From the IMG/VR virus record IMGVR_UViG_3300030085_002899, positions 23,969 to 66,539 of that record: 42,571 bases of DNA. One strand, given 5' to 3'. Below the pieces are notes generated by a model. The model was not told the origin of the DNA. It searched no databases and worked only from the letters and a program-made list of their open reading frames with translations. This document shows positions 22,220-29,227 of this stretch, in pieces. The DNA is from a virus. Each line of letters begins with the position of its first letter. The stretch's first letter is position 1. The position numbers were made by a program, and so were the translations under genes.

Positions 22220-22314
22220 AAAAAAAATAAGCAGGCTCATATATTGCCACAGGAATTTCACCTGTTTGGGCTATATGATACCCAAATGGTTTTTACATCA
22301 AGCTACCTGCTTAT
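22220..22314 (-). ncRNA. Pseudoknotted structured RNA with terminal U-tract (riboswitch- or attenuator-like)
   Basis: Leftward strand. P1: AUAAGCAGG/CCUGCUUAU, 9 bp (22314-22306 with 22235-22227). P2: UUUGGG/CCCAAA (22286-22281 with 22270-22265). P3: ACAGG-UGAAAUU-CCUGU (22265-22261 with 22253-22249). A 7-bp pseudoknot joins the P2 loop UCAUAUA (22278-22272) to UAUAUGA (22243-22237) in the P3-P1 joining strand. All pairs are Watson-Crick and compatible, apart from one base shared by P2 and P3. P1 is followed by seven or more Us, as in an intrinsic terminator. No known class recognised; the 64-aa gene starts 29 bases later. Confidence 0.7.
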
Positions 22315-22605
22315 ATAGTCTTTCCTATTAGTCACCACACAACACTTATTGTTCCTAGAGGTTGCTTTCTTGGGTGCTTACGGTGCATCATACCGCCCAT
22401 CTTGGCCAACAGATGAGGTTGTTAATACATGTTGATAAATTGCAATCTCTTAAATATAAATACATTACATAAGAAACTACCACGCATCCACTTGACTATT
22501 AAAATTAAAAGTTGTAACTTCGAATCAAAATGTCGTAAGCCTCTACGCATTACTGCTCAATCTCCTAAATAGAGCAGAATCCCAAATCAGAAGAAAAGGA
22601 ACTGA

Positions 22606-22791
22606 ATGGGAAGAAGAAAAAACAACCCACATACTACTCAGTATCAAGTACTTAGCGCAAGCACAACGCAAGTCTATCGACCAAAACAACCTAAAGGTAG
22701 CCGATATAGGCGTGTAGGGTGTAGTTCACACACACACTCAAATACAGAAAACTACTGGGTATTTACTGCAGTACTACTGGGTATTTACTAG
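22606..22791 (+). CDS. Possible small rightward protein (61 aa)
   Basis: ATG at 22606, preceded by AAAAGGAACTGA, which contains a possible AGGA ribosome site. The product is basic at the N-terminus (MGRRKNNPHTTQYQVLSAST) and ends in a repeat-encoded hydrophobic stretch (YWVFTAVLLGIY). It is the only rightward ORF inside the leftward cluster and part of it is the 17-nt tandem repeat, so it may not be a gene. No family recognised. Confidence 0.35.
   Translation: MGRRKNNPHTTQYQVLSASTTQVYRPKQPKGSRYRRVGCSSHTHSNTENYWVFTAVLLGIY
22751..22789. repeat. 17-nt tandem direct repeat
   Basis: ACTACTGGGTATTTACT occurs at 22751-22767 and again at 22773-22789, separated by GCAGT, giving a 22-bp period (two helical turns). 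Possible iteron-like protein-binding sites or a simple duplication. Confidence 0.8.
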
Positions 22792-22805
22792 ATGATAGTG
22801 AGAAA

Positions 22806-22827
22806 AGGTGCACCCGAAGGCACACCT
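22806..22827 (-). terminator. Intrinsic terminator after the 260-aa gene
   Basis: Leftward strand: AGGUGUGCC-UUCG-GGUGCACCU, a 9-bp stem (two G-U) with a stable UUCG loop, followed by UUUUCUC. It lies 16 bases past the stop of 22844-23626, so the first leftward gene is probably its own transcript. Confidence 0.85.
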
Positions 22828-22843
22828 GCTCAGTAGTTAGGTT

Positions 22844-23626
22844 CTAGAAGTCTATGTCCTCTTCAGAGCTAACGACAGCGTCTATCTCGTCAAGAGACTT
22901 AACTTTGTTAGCAACTTTAGGCTTACTCTTCGTACCCGACTTAGACATGATGTAAGTCTTACCTCTATTAGAAGTAAGTTTACAGTCTAGAGTCACACCC
23001 GACAATTCCTTGAGGTCAAATCCTTTCTCTTGAAACCACACTAAAAGCGTTTCGCTTGTGTGTTGCACAATGTTTAGGATAAGACCTGGAATCTTGTAAG
23101 GACGTACGTTGTCTTTACTACTAGGGTCAAACTTATCAGGGTTAGATAAATCCTCCATACTCAAACCTGTTTCACTTTCAATGTAAGTAAATAAGTTTGG
23201 GTGAAGCATTTCATCATCATCCTCAATAAGTCTTAGACCACGAAGACAAGCTATTGCTTTACGCAAAGCACCACTACCTATAGAAGGCATAGCACCCTCT
23301 GTAGTAAGCGTCACAACTCTGTCTGGTTGACCCTCTACACCGATAGTAGAAAGGTCAGGAAAGAACCACGTTACAAACACTTTCCCTTGGGAAGGCTTGC
23401 ACTTAACAAACTCAACCTTGTGTACTTTTTCAGCACCACAATATTCAGGATGTTCGGCTTTCTCCAAACGAACATGAGAGTAGTTGCCTACGTTAGCTTG
23501 ACGATATTTGTCAAACCACCCGTAAGGCTTTACGCTTGTAGTTGATGACAACTCACTTGCAGAATGCCCTGCACTAGCTTGTTCCTTAGAACCTAACATA
23601 CCATTAACTTTAGATAATAAATCCAT
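22844..23626 (-). CDS. Unknown protein with SSB-like acidic tail, first leftward gene
   Basis: 260 aa. No family recognised. The middle is beta-rich (HKVEFVKCKPSQGKVFVTWF, RVVTLTTEGAMPSIGSGALR) and the C-terminus is an acidic linker ending SSEEDIDF, very like the SSB tail DDxxPF/DxxF that recruits replication proteins. Codon use leans to CGT, AAG and CTT, unlike most neighbours but like the capsid gene, which suggests high expression. It has its own terminator. A second ssDNA-binding or replisome-binding protein, or an early host-takeover protein, are options; both are inference. Confidence 0.65.
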   Translation of the reverse strand: MDLLSKVNGMLGSKEQASAGHSASELSSTTSVKPYGWFDKYRQANVGNYSHVRLEKAEHPEYCGAEKVHKVEFVKCKPSQGKVFVTWFFPDLSTIGVEGQPDRVVTLTTEGAMPSIGSGALRKAIACLRGLRLIEDDDEMLHPNLFTYIESETGLSMEDLSNPDKFDPSSKDNVRPYKIPGLILNIVQHTSETLLVWFQEKGFDLKELSGVTLDCKLTSNRGKTYIMSKSGTKSKPKVANKVKSLDEIDAVVSSEEDIDF

Positions 23627-23838
23627 AACGTCAATAATATTAAATCCATTAACTTAAACCCTAATGGTTGGGTTGCTACTTAGTGTAGCTGTTGTTGAAG
23701 AAGAAAACTCTCCGTCACAATTACGGGGTGGGTGTACAAAATTTGGAGGTAGTAGGGGCAGTATACTATAAGACAATCGCACTCACAAAAACATAAAAAA
23801 TTTTTTCAGTATATTTGAAAAATAATAAAAAAAAAATT
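23627..23838. promoter_or_regulatory. Divergent intergenic region between leftward and rightward operons
   Basis: About 210 bases with no gene. Leftward (23626) and rightward (23839) genes diverge from it, so it should hold both promoters. It has an inverted repeat AACCC/GGGTT (23656-23674) in the leftward leader and a run AAAAAATTTTTTCAGTATA (23795-23813) next to an A-rich leader. Possible origin or regulator-binding site; no operator motif recognised. Confidence 0.55.
23810..23817 (+). promoter_or_regulatory. Bacteroidota-type -7 promoter element for rightward operon
   Basis: TATATTTG matches the TAnnTTTG -7 box of the Bacteroidota main sigma factor. It lies 22 bases before the ATG at 23839 in the divergent region. 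No clear -33 TTG box was found at the usual spacing. Confidence 0.4.
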
Positions 23839-24039
23839 ATGCCTGGTAAATCAAAAAAAACTACAAAAGTTAAACCTTTATTAAGTAAAGGTAGTAATAC
23901 ACGTAAATTTCTAGATACAGCAGTGTCAGTTATAGGTGGACCAGCTGTTATGGCTTATAAAGGTTTAAAGAATGTCCAAAAGAAACGTAAAGCCTCTGGA
24001 ATGGTTAAGAAAAGAGGTGGTTTAATACAACACGATTAA
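23839..24039 (+). CDS. Small basic protein with KKRGG...QHD ending
   Basis: 66 aa from ATG 23839; a TTG eight codons upstream falls in the promoter region and is unlikely. It starts MPGKSKKTTKVK and is strongly basic, with a hydrophobic stretch (LDTAVSVIGGPAVMAYKGL) and the ending KKRGGLIQHD. The next gene shares MPGK at the start and a KKGGSLNQYD end, so the two are likely related by duplication. First gene of the rightward virion operon, so perhaps an early-made capsid or DNA-binding accessory. Confidence 0.6.
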   Translation: MPGKSKKTTKVKPLLSKGSNTRKFLDTAVSVIGGPAVMAYKGLKNVQKKRKASGMVKKRGGLIQHD

Positions 24040-24040
24040 T

Positions 24041-24262
24041 ATGCCAGGTAAAAATAAAACAGCAGCAGCTTTCAAGAAAGCAGGCCCAGGACAAAGAAAA
24101 AAAATTATGGAAGACCCATTGTATGGAAAAGGGTCTGGTAGTGGTACTATAAGTAAGAGCAAAGGTTTTAATTTTACTAGTTTGTTAAGTGAGAGGCTTA
24201 AAAAGAAAGCACAAAGTTTAATGAAAATGAAAAAAGGTGGTTCTTTGAATCAATACGATTAG
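24041..24262 (+). CDS. Small basic protein with KKGG...NQYD ending
   Basis: 73 aa, one base after the previous stop. Starts MPGKNKTAAAFKKAGPGQRK and ends MKKGGSLNQYD, mirroring its neighbour and sharing the ending style of the DUF5872-like protein at 7603. Basic throughout. A terminator follows at 24309. Virion role inferred from company and conserved ends. Confidence 0.6.
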   Translation: MPGKNKTAAAFKKAGPGQRKKIMEDPLYGKGSGSGTISKSKGFNFTSLLSERLKKKAQSLMKMKKGGSLNQYD

Positions 24263-24308
24263 GATTTAATAATTGCTTTACATATAATATGTTTGTTTGG
24301 TTGAATTA

Positions 24309-24335
24309 GGGTAGCTTTCGGGTTACCCTTTTTTT
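24309..24335 (+). terminator. Intrinsic terminator after the two small basic genes
   Basis: GGGTAGC (24309-24315) pairs with GGTTACCC (24321-24328) with one G-U, followed by seven Ts. It separates the small-basic-protein transcript from the terminase genes. Confidence 0.85.
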
Positions 24336-24338
24336 GTA

Positions 24339-24346
24339 TATATTTG
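24339..24346 (+). promoter_or_regulatory. Possible -7 element placed for a leaderless transcript
   Basis: TATATTTG fits TAnnTTTG and lies only 4 bases before the ATG at 24351, just after a terminator. If used, the mRNA would start at or next to the AUG. No -33 box is obvious, so this is tentative. Confidence 0.3.
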
Positions 24347-24350
24347 TATT

Positions 24351-24635
24351 ATGACAAGAAGTAAGTTTGGAATTGTTCGTGAAAGCAAGGACGGAACTAT
24401 TAAAGGTTACGTTGACATGGGCGAAAAATATTTTTGTTACAACGAAATAGATGTATTTGATAGTTATTTAGATATGGGCTATAGTGTTGTAAACAATTGT
24501 TATGTTATGGTTGGTGGAAATAGGACTACTTATTTATATAGGTATCGTACAGAGCATGGTGAAAAGGTCGAAGAAAGTGTAGACGAATTCACTCACCCAA
24601 CTATGATGATGGTAACGGAGCTAAAAGTAAATTAA
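24351..24635 (+). CDS. Hypothetical protein before terminase
   Basis: 94 aa. Beta-rich sequence (KFGIVRESKDGTIKGYVDMG, CYVMVGGNRTTYLYRYRTEH) with no signal peptide. One-base overlap with the putative small terminase gene. No family recognised. Position at the start of the packaging operon suggests a packaging or regulatory accessory. Confidence 0.65.
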   Translation: MTRSKFGIVRESKDGTIKGYVDMGEKYFCYNEIDVFDSYLDMGYSVVNNCYVMVGGNRTTYLYRYRTEHGEKVEESVDEFTHPTMMMVTELKVN

Positions 24636-25159
24636 TGTACTTAGTAAATTTAGACAAGACAGGTAAAGTCATTATGGATGACTCAATTTATGCTGTCGAA
24701 GAATTCAGAGAAGTTTTAGAAACAAAAACACTTGGAAACAAAGGTATGCTTTGGGTGGCTTTGTATTGTGACTACGACAGTATCTACAGACATTTTACTG
24801 AATCTGAAAGAAGCAGAGCAATAAGTAGTGAAGTTTTTAAAGATTACGATTGGAAGGGTCAAAAAAATAAAAAAATTGCTAACGCAATTAAAAAATATAA
24901 AGAGTTACAATTTGACCCCTTAGATGCTCAGCTACGAGCTTTCAACGAAAAGATAAATGAGTATACCACATTACTTAAAACTGTTACCATAACAGAAGAA
25001 AACGCTAATGAAATGCAAAAGGTAATGATTGGTATAGATAAAATATTATCTACAAGACAAAAATTACTTGACGCAATAGAGCGAAGAGGTCAGCGTACTA
25101 AAATATCTGGTGATGCTGAAATGAACTACCTAGAAAAGAAACAGTCTTACAGTGGGTAA
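24635..25159 (+). CDS. Putative small terminase subunit
   Basis: 174 aa. Residues ~1-80 include YAVEEFREVLETKTLGNKGM and WVALYCDYDSIYRHFTESER; the rest is largely helical (IANAIKKYKELQFDPLDAQL, EENANEMQKVMIGIDKILST). Size, helical content and position directly before the large terminase (8-base overlap) fit a small subunit that recognises phage DNA. No direct HTH signature is certain, so the call rests mainly on context. Confidence 0.6.
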   Translation: MYLVNLDKTGKVIMDDSIYAVEEFREVLETKTLGNKGMLWVALYCDYDSIYRHFTESERSRAISSEVFKDYDWKGQKNKKIANAIKKYKELQFDPLDAQLRAFNEKINEYTTLLKTVTITEENANEMQKVMIGIDKILSTRQKLLDAIERRGQRTKISGDAEMNYLEKKQSYSG

Positions 25160-26951
25160 TATAAAAAAATACCAACCTATAATTTATGAAGGAATACCTG
25201 ACCTTAATCAGGAAAGCATTGCATACAGAGAATTTTGGGATGAGCAGATTGAAAGGTGCAAGAATGGCTATAAGCCAAGAGGTATGGATGCTATATCAGG
25301 TAAACATTATTACTATCTCAATTTTTATAAGATATTGGGTAATAGTGGCGAAAAAGGTGGGCGTAAAACACTTATTGCTCCTTGGTATCGAGATATGGAC
25401 AAAGAGTATTTCGATTTATTTGAAACATGTAAAGACGAAGAAAAAGGAATGATTGTAATTAAAGCTCGTGATAAGGGCTTTAGTTATATGAATTCTGGTA
25501 TACTTGCTCAAGAGTTTACATTTTATCCTTTTAATGAAATAGGTATAGCAGCAGGCTTACAAGTAACAGCTGACTCTTTCTTTGGTAAAGTAAAGAATGG
25601 TTTATTTAATCAAGAAAGAATTTTTCGGCATTCTATATTAAAAGATGCAGATGCTTTACTTAAGTCTGGTTATAAAAAGAAAGACAGAGATGGTAAGTGG
25701 AATGTAGGTGGATTTCAATCTTCTATACACTGCCGTACAATGAGTAATCCTGAAGTATTTAAAGGTGAGCGTTTATCTGTTATGATATTTGAAGAAGCAG
25801 GTGAGTTCAAAGAGCTTTTAAATGCATACATGTCATCCAAAGCATGTTTCATGGATGGTGATATTCAATATGGTGTTCCAGTAATAGGTGGTACAGGAGG
25901 TGATATAGAAACTTCTTCTAAAGACTTTATGGATATGTATTATAATGCAGATGCATTTAATTTAATACCTATGTTTATACCAGCTACTAAATGTTATCAT
26001 GGATTTTTTGATTTAAACACTGGTGTGTCAGATATAAGTGGCGCAGAAAAAAAATTACTCGCAGAGCGAGACCAATTAAAAACTGGTGCTAACAATAAAG
26101 GTTACAATTTACATATACAAAACTATCCACTAACTGTAGAAGAAGCTTTTCTACAAACTAAATCTTCTAAATTTAATATTGGTAATATTAATGAGCAAAG
26201 AGGTCTGATAATGTCATCACCTCAAACTGAAAATCAAATACAAAAAGGTAGGCTTGAATGGTTTGGTGAAGGTATGGATGTAGAATGGATACCTGACGAT
26301 ACTGGTCCTTATAAAATATTATCACACCCAATGACTGATTATCAAGGACTTGACATTGGAGGTATTGATTCTTATGACCAGGATACAGCAAAAAGCTCAA
26401 AGTCTTTAGGTAGTGCAATTATATATAGAAGATTTTATAGTGTTGATTTACCTAGTAATTATGTAGTTGCAGAATATACTGAAAGACCTAAGACTGCAGA
26501 AGAGTTTTGGGATGGTTGTTTAAAGCTAGCTGTATATTATAATTCTAAAATGCTTATTGAGTTTACTAAAATAGGTATTATAGATTACTTTAAACGAATG
26601 GGTGGTATGAAGTTTATGAAAGAAAGACCGACTGCTGCGCACTCTCCTAAAACTGTAAACAGAAATAGGTTTGGTATACAAATGAATAAACATACTAAAT
26701 CTGTAATGGAGCAATATTTACATAAATACGTAGAGGAAAATTGTGGAGATATTTGGTTTATGGAACTGTTAGACGAATTAGCTAATTACGGTGTGCGAAA
26801 TACAGACCGTGTAATAGCTTTTGGGCTGTGTTTGATACATGACATAGACATATACGAAAAAAGTGTTAAATTTGGTGAATCTGAAATAAATAATATTGGG
26901 TTTGTTTATTACAAACGTGAAAACGGCAGACTTGTACCATATAAAGAATAA
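25152..26951 (+). CDS. terL: Large terminase subunit (TerL)
   Basis: 599 aa, GTG start at 25152. ATPase part: a Walker A-like VIKARDKGFSY at 102-112 (a phage-type variant without the standard GKS/T), Walker B LSVMIFEEAGE at 208-218 with the catalytic Glu, and a coupling-motif-like VIGGTGG at 244-250. Nuclease part: GGIDSYDQD at 403-411 with metal-binding Asp residues, then a second acidic site near the end (FGLCLIHDIDIYE). It pumps DNA into the prohead and cuts it. Followed by the portal gene two bases later. Confidence 0.92.
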   Translation: MGNIKKYQPIIYEGIPDLNQESIAYREFWDEQIERCKNGYKPRGMDAISGKHYYYLNFYKILGNSGEKGGRKTLIAPWYRDMDKEYFDLFETCKDEEKGMIVIKARDKGFSYMNSGILAQEFTFYPFNEIGIAAGLQVTADSFFGKVKNGLFNQERIFRHSILKDADALLKSGYKKKDRDGKWNVGGFQSSIHCRTMSNPEVFKGERLSVMIFEEAGEFKELLNAYMSSKACFMDGDIQYGVPVIGGTGGDIETSSKDFMDMYYNADAFNLIPMFIPATKCYHGFFDLNTGVSDISGAEKKLLAERDQLKTGANNKGYNLHIQNYPLTVEEAFLQTKSSKFNIGNINEQRGLIMSSPQTENQIQKGRLEWFGEGMDVEWIPDDTGPYKILSHPMTDYQGLDIGGIDSYDQDTAKSSKSLGSAIIYRRFYSVDLPSNYVVAEYTERPKTAEEFWDGCLKLAVYYNSKMLIEFTKIGIIDYFKRMGGMKFMKERPTAAHSPKTVNRNRFGIQMNKHTKSVMEQYLHKYVEENCGDIWFMELLDELANYGVRNTDRVIAFGLCLIHDIDIYEKSVKFGESEINNIGFVYYKRENGRLVPYKE

Positions 26952-26953
26952 AA

Positions 26954-29188
26954 ATGGCAGTTAATAATCATGGGTTTCCTAGACAAGCTATTCCTGATAG
27001 CGAAAAAACAAAAGAATGGTGTATAGATAACTTACGCTCTATAACTAGATTTCTAGGTGGAGCTAATTCATCTGCTGATAACTTTCTTAATAATAGGAAT
27101 AAAGATATAGCAAACTATGCTATGTATAATGGTCATATTAATACAAAAGACTATGAATACATAACTGACCAATATGGCTTGCCTTTTCCTGCACAAATGG
27201 CAAACTTTCCTTTAGCTCAAACTAAAATAGATTTACTTGTAAATGAAGATACTCAAAGACCTTTAGATAAAAAAGTTACATCTATTAATAAAGAAGCTGC
27301 TCTTCGTAAAGAAAAGTTTAAAGTATCATTAGTTGCTAATAAATTACTTGAAGACATAAATAATCAATTTGCAACTGCTTTTGGCGTTAAGCCACCAACT
27401 GAAAATGGTGACTTTCCTGTGCCAGATGACATTGATGAGTTCATGCGATATGAATACAAAGAACTTATTGAGGAAGTGTGTCAAGATGGTTTAGACTACC
27501 TTATACAAAAATATAGACTTAAAGATGTTTTTGGAGTAGGATTCAGAGATTTTTTAGTTACAGGTAAAGAATTCTATAAAGTATATGTAAAAAATGGCGA
27601 CCCTTTTGTAAGAAGAATAGACCCACGTAGTGTTATATGGGATTCATCTATACAAAGTGATTATTTAGAAGAAGCAAATTGGGTTGCTGAAGAACGCTTC
27701 TTGTCTGTAAATGAGGTAATTGACGAGTATAGAGAACAACTTACTAAAGAAGATGTACAAAAACTTGAAGAGATACGTCAAATAGATGGTATAGATAAGT
27801 TGTCTGACTTTAATGCAGATATTGAGTGGATTGATTTTGATAAAGACAAAGGTGTTCGTATACGTGTTGTTACAGTAGAATGGAAATCAGTTAAAGAAAT
27901 TAATTATAAGATTTCTGAAAATAAACACGACCCTTTTAATCCTTTTAAGAAAATTGTAAAAGAAAATTACCGACCACGTAAAAAAGAAAAAGTAGAAAAA
28001 AAGTTTGTAGATGACATATGGGAAGCAACTGAGATAGGTGGTCAAATATATGTTAACTGTAGACGTAGACCAAATCAAGTACGTTCTGTAGATGACGCTG
28101 GTACTACACCTCTTTCTTATGTAGGATGTATACACAATTACTCAACAGGTCAAAGTACTTCATTATGTGACTTATTGCGTCATGTACAAATGATGTATAA
28201 TATAGTACATTACCACATTGAACTTACATTAGCAAGAGCAGGTGGTAAAGCTGTCGTTTATGATGTATCTCAATTACCAACTAATATTGGTATGGATATG
28301 CAAAGTGTAATGTATCATCTTAAAACAGATGGTATTATTCCTATTAATAGCCAAATGGAAGGACAGGAAGCTTCTAGATTTAACCAATTCCAACAAATAG
28401 ACTTTACCCTTTCAAACTCTGTAAGACAGCTTATAGAGCTTAAATTAATGTTAGAACAAACAGCTGGACAAATTTCTGGTGTATCCCCACAACGTGAAGG
28501 TTCTGTATCTCAATACGAGTATGTAGGAAATGTACAACGCAGTGTGGTACAATCTTCGTTATCAACTAAAGGTTGGTTCTTTCAACATAATGAGGTTAAA
28601 AAAATGATATTCGAAAGAATGTGCAACCTTATGAAAATTTGTTGGTCTGAAGGTAAAAAAGCTGGTTATGTTTTAGGTGATGGTGGTTATAAATTCTTAT
28701 CTGTATTACCTGATATTGCATTAAATGACTATGGTGTATTTATAGGAGACTCTGGTAAAGATGATGCTATGAAACAAGTAGTTCAACAAATGTCACAGGC
28801 TGCGTTACAAAATGGAAGTTTGACTATGTTAGATGCTATCAAAGTTTTAAAAGCAGATAGTCTAAGTGAAGCAGAAACAATACTTGAACGTGGAATGGAC
28901 ACTATGAAAAAAATTCAAGAACAAGCTCAACAACAAGCACAGCAACAACAACAAGCTATGCAAGAGCAAATAGCACAGCAACAACAAATGGAAAGCGATA
29001 AGCAACAAGCTGAAATGCAAAATAAATTAGATATAGCTAAAATAGCAGCAGATTCAAGAGTTACTGTAGCTGAAATTAATCAAGAAGCTAAGTATGAATC
29101 TGAAATGCTAAAAGAAAAATCTAAAATACAACTCGAAGGAGTTAAAGGAAGCGTACAGGAACAATTAAATAACCAATCAGCAAAATAA
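26954..29188 (+). CDS. Portal protein
   Basis: 744 aa. The sequence contains portal-type segments: DFLVTGKEFYKVYVKNGDPF, RRIDPRSVIWDSS, EANWVAEERFLSVNEVID, and a long helical stem. A Gln-rich coiled coil follows at ~645-680 (QQAQQQQQAMQEQIAQQQQ) near the C-terminus. Size and style match portals of crAss-like and related Bacteroidota podoviruses. Twelve copies form the DNA channel at one capsid vertex. It lies between TerL and scaffold, the normal order. Confidence 0.9.
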   Translation: MAVNNHGFPRQAIPDSEKTKEWCIDNLRSITRFLGGANSSADNFLNNRNKDIANYAMYNGHINTKDYEYITDQYGLPFPAQMANFPLAQTKIDLLVNEDTQRPLDKKVTSINKEAALRKEKFKVSLVANKLLEDINNQFATAFGVKPPTENGDFPVPDDIDEFMRYEYKELIEEVCQDGLDYLIQKYRLKDVFGVGFRDFLVTGKEFYKVYVKNGDPFVRRIDPRSVIWDSSIQSDYLEEANWVAEERFLSVNEVIDEYREQLTKEDVQKLEEIRQIDGIDKLSDFNADIEWIDFDKDKGVRIRVVTVEWKSVKEINYKISENKHDPFNPFKKIVKENYRPRKKEKVEKKFVDDIWEATEIGGQIYVNCRRRPNQVRSVDDAGTTPLSYVGCIHNYSTGQSTSLCDLLRHVQMMYNIVHYHIELTLARAGGKAVVYDVSQLPTNIGMDMQSVMYHLKTDGIIPINSQMEGQEASRFNQFQQIDFTLSNSVRQLIELKLMLEQTAGQISGVSPQREGSVSQYEYVGNVQRSVVQSSLSTKGWFFQHNEVKKMIFERMCNLMKICWSEGKKAGYVLGDGGYKFLSVLPDIALNDYGVFIGDSGKDDAMKQVVQQMSQAALQNGSLTMLDAIKVLKADSLSEAETILERGMDTMKKIQEQAQQQAQQQQQAMQEQIAQQQQMESDKQQAEMQNKLDIAKIAADSRVTVAEINQEAKYESEMLKEKSKIQLEGVKGSVQEQLNNQSAK

Positions 29189-29199
29189 ATTATTTATAT

Positions 29200-29207
29200 T
29201 ATCTTTG
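29200..29207 (+). promoter_or_regulatory. -7 promoter element before the scaffold/capsid genes
   Basis: TATCTTTG fits TAnnTTTG and lies 21 bases before the ATG at 29228, in the short gap after the portal gene. A local promoter here would raise scaffold and capsid output. No clear -33 element. Confidence 0.4.
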
Positions 29208-29227
29208 CTGTATAAAAAACAAAAAGC

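Larger units (their letters stand above)
22192..22843. other. Gene-poor region between first and second leftward genes
   Basis: About 650 bases with little coding content. From left to right it holds the pseudoknotted RNA (22220-22314), a stretch (22320-22440) with small hairpins and only very short ORFs, an AT-rich part (22440-22530), a hairpin CTGCTC/GAGCAG (22554-22578), a rightward 61-codon ORF (22606-22791), a 17-nt tandem repeat (22751-22789) and a leftward terminator (22806-22827). Because the terminator should stop transcription from 22844-23626, a leftward promoter for the remaining genes is expected here; I found no clear match. It is also a candidate replication-origin region. Confidence 0.6.

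Noticed and set aside
22249-22286. Cobalamin-type riboswitch (GGUGAAAUUCC resembles the conserved loop)
   Set aside because: The other conserved cobalamin blocks (GGGAA before it, CCCGCCACUGU after it) are missing.
22231-22310. tRNA gene in the structured region (a 5-bp stem with a 7-nt loop looks like an anticodon arm)
   Set aside because: The loop lacks U33 on either strand, there is no T-arm GTTCGA, and the pairing is better explained by a pseudoknotted element.
22332-22400. Leftward 22-aa ORF (MGGMMHRKHPRK...) and a rightward 28-codon ORF over the same bases
   Set aside because: Too short and mutually overlapping; no evidence separates either from chance in a probable RNA/regulatory region.
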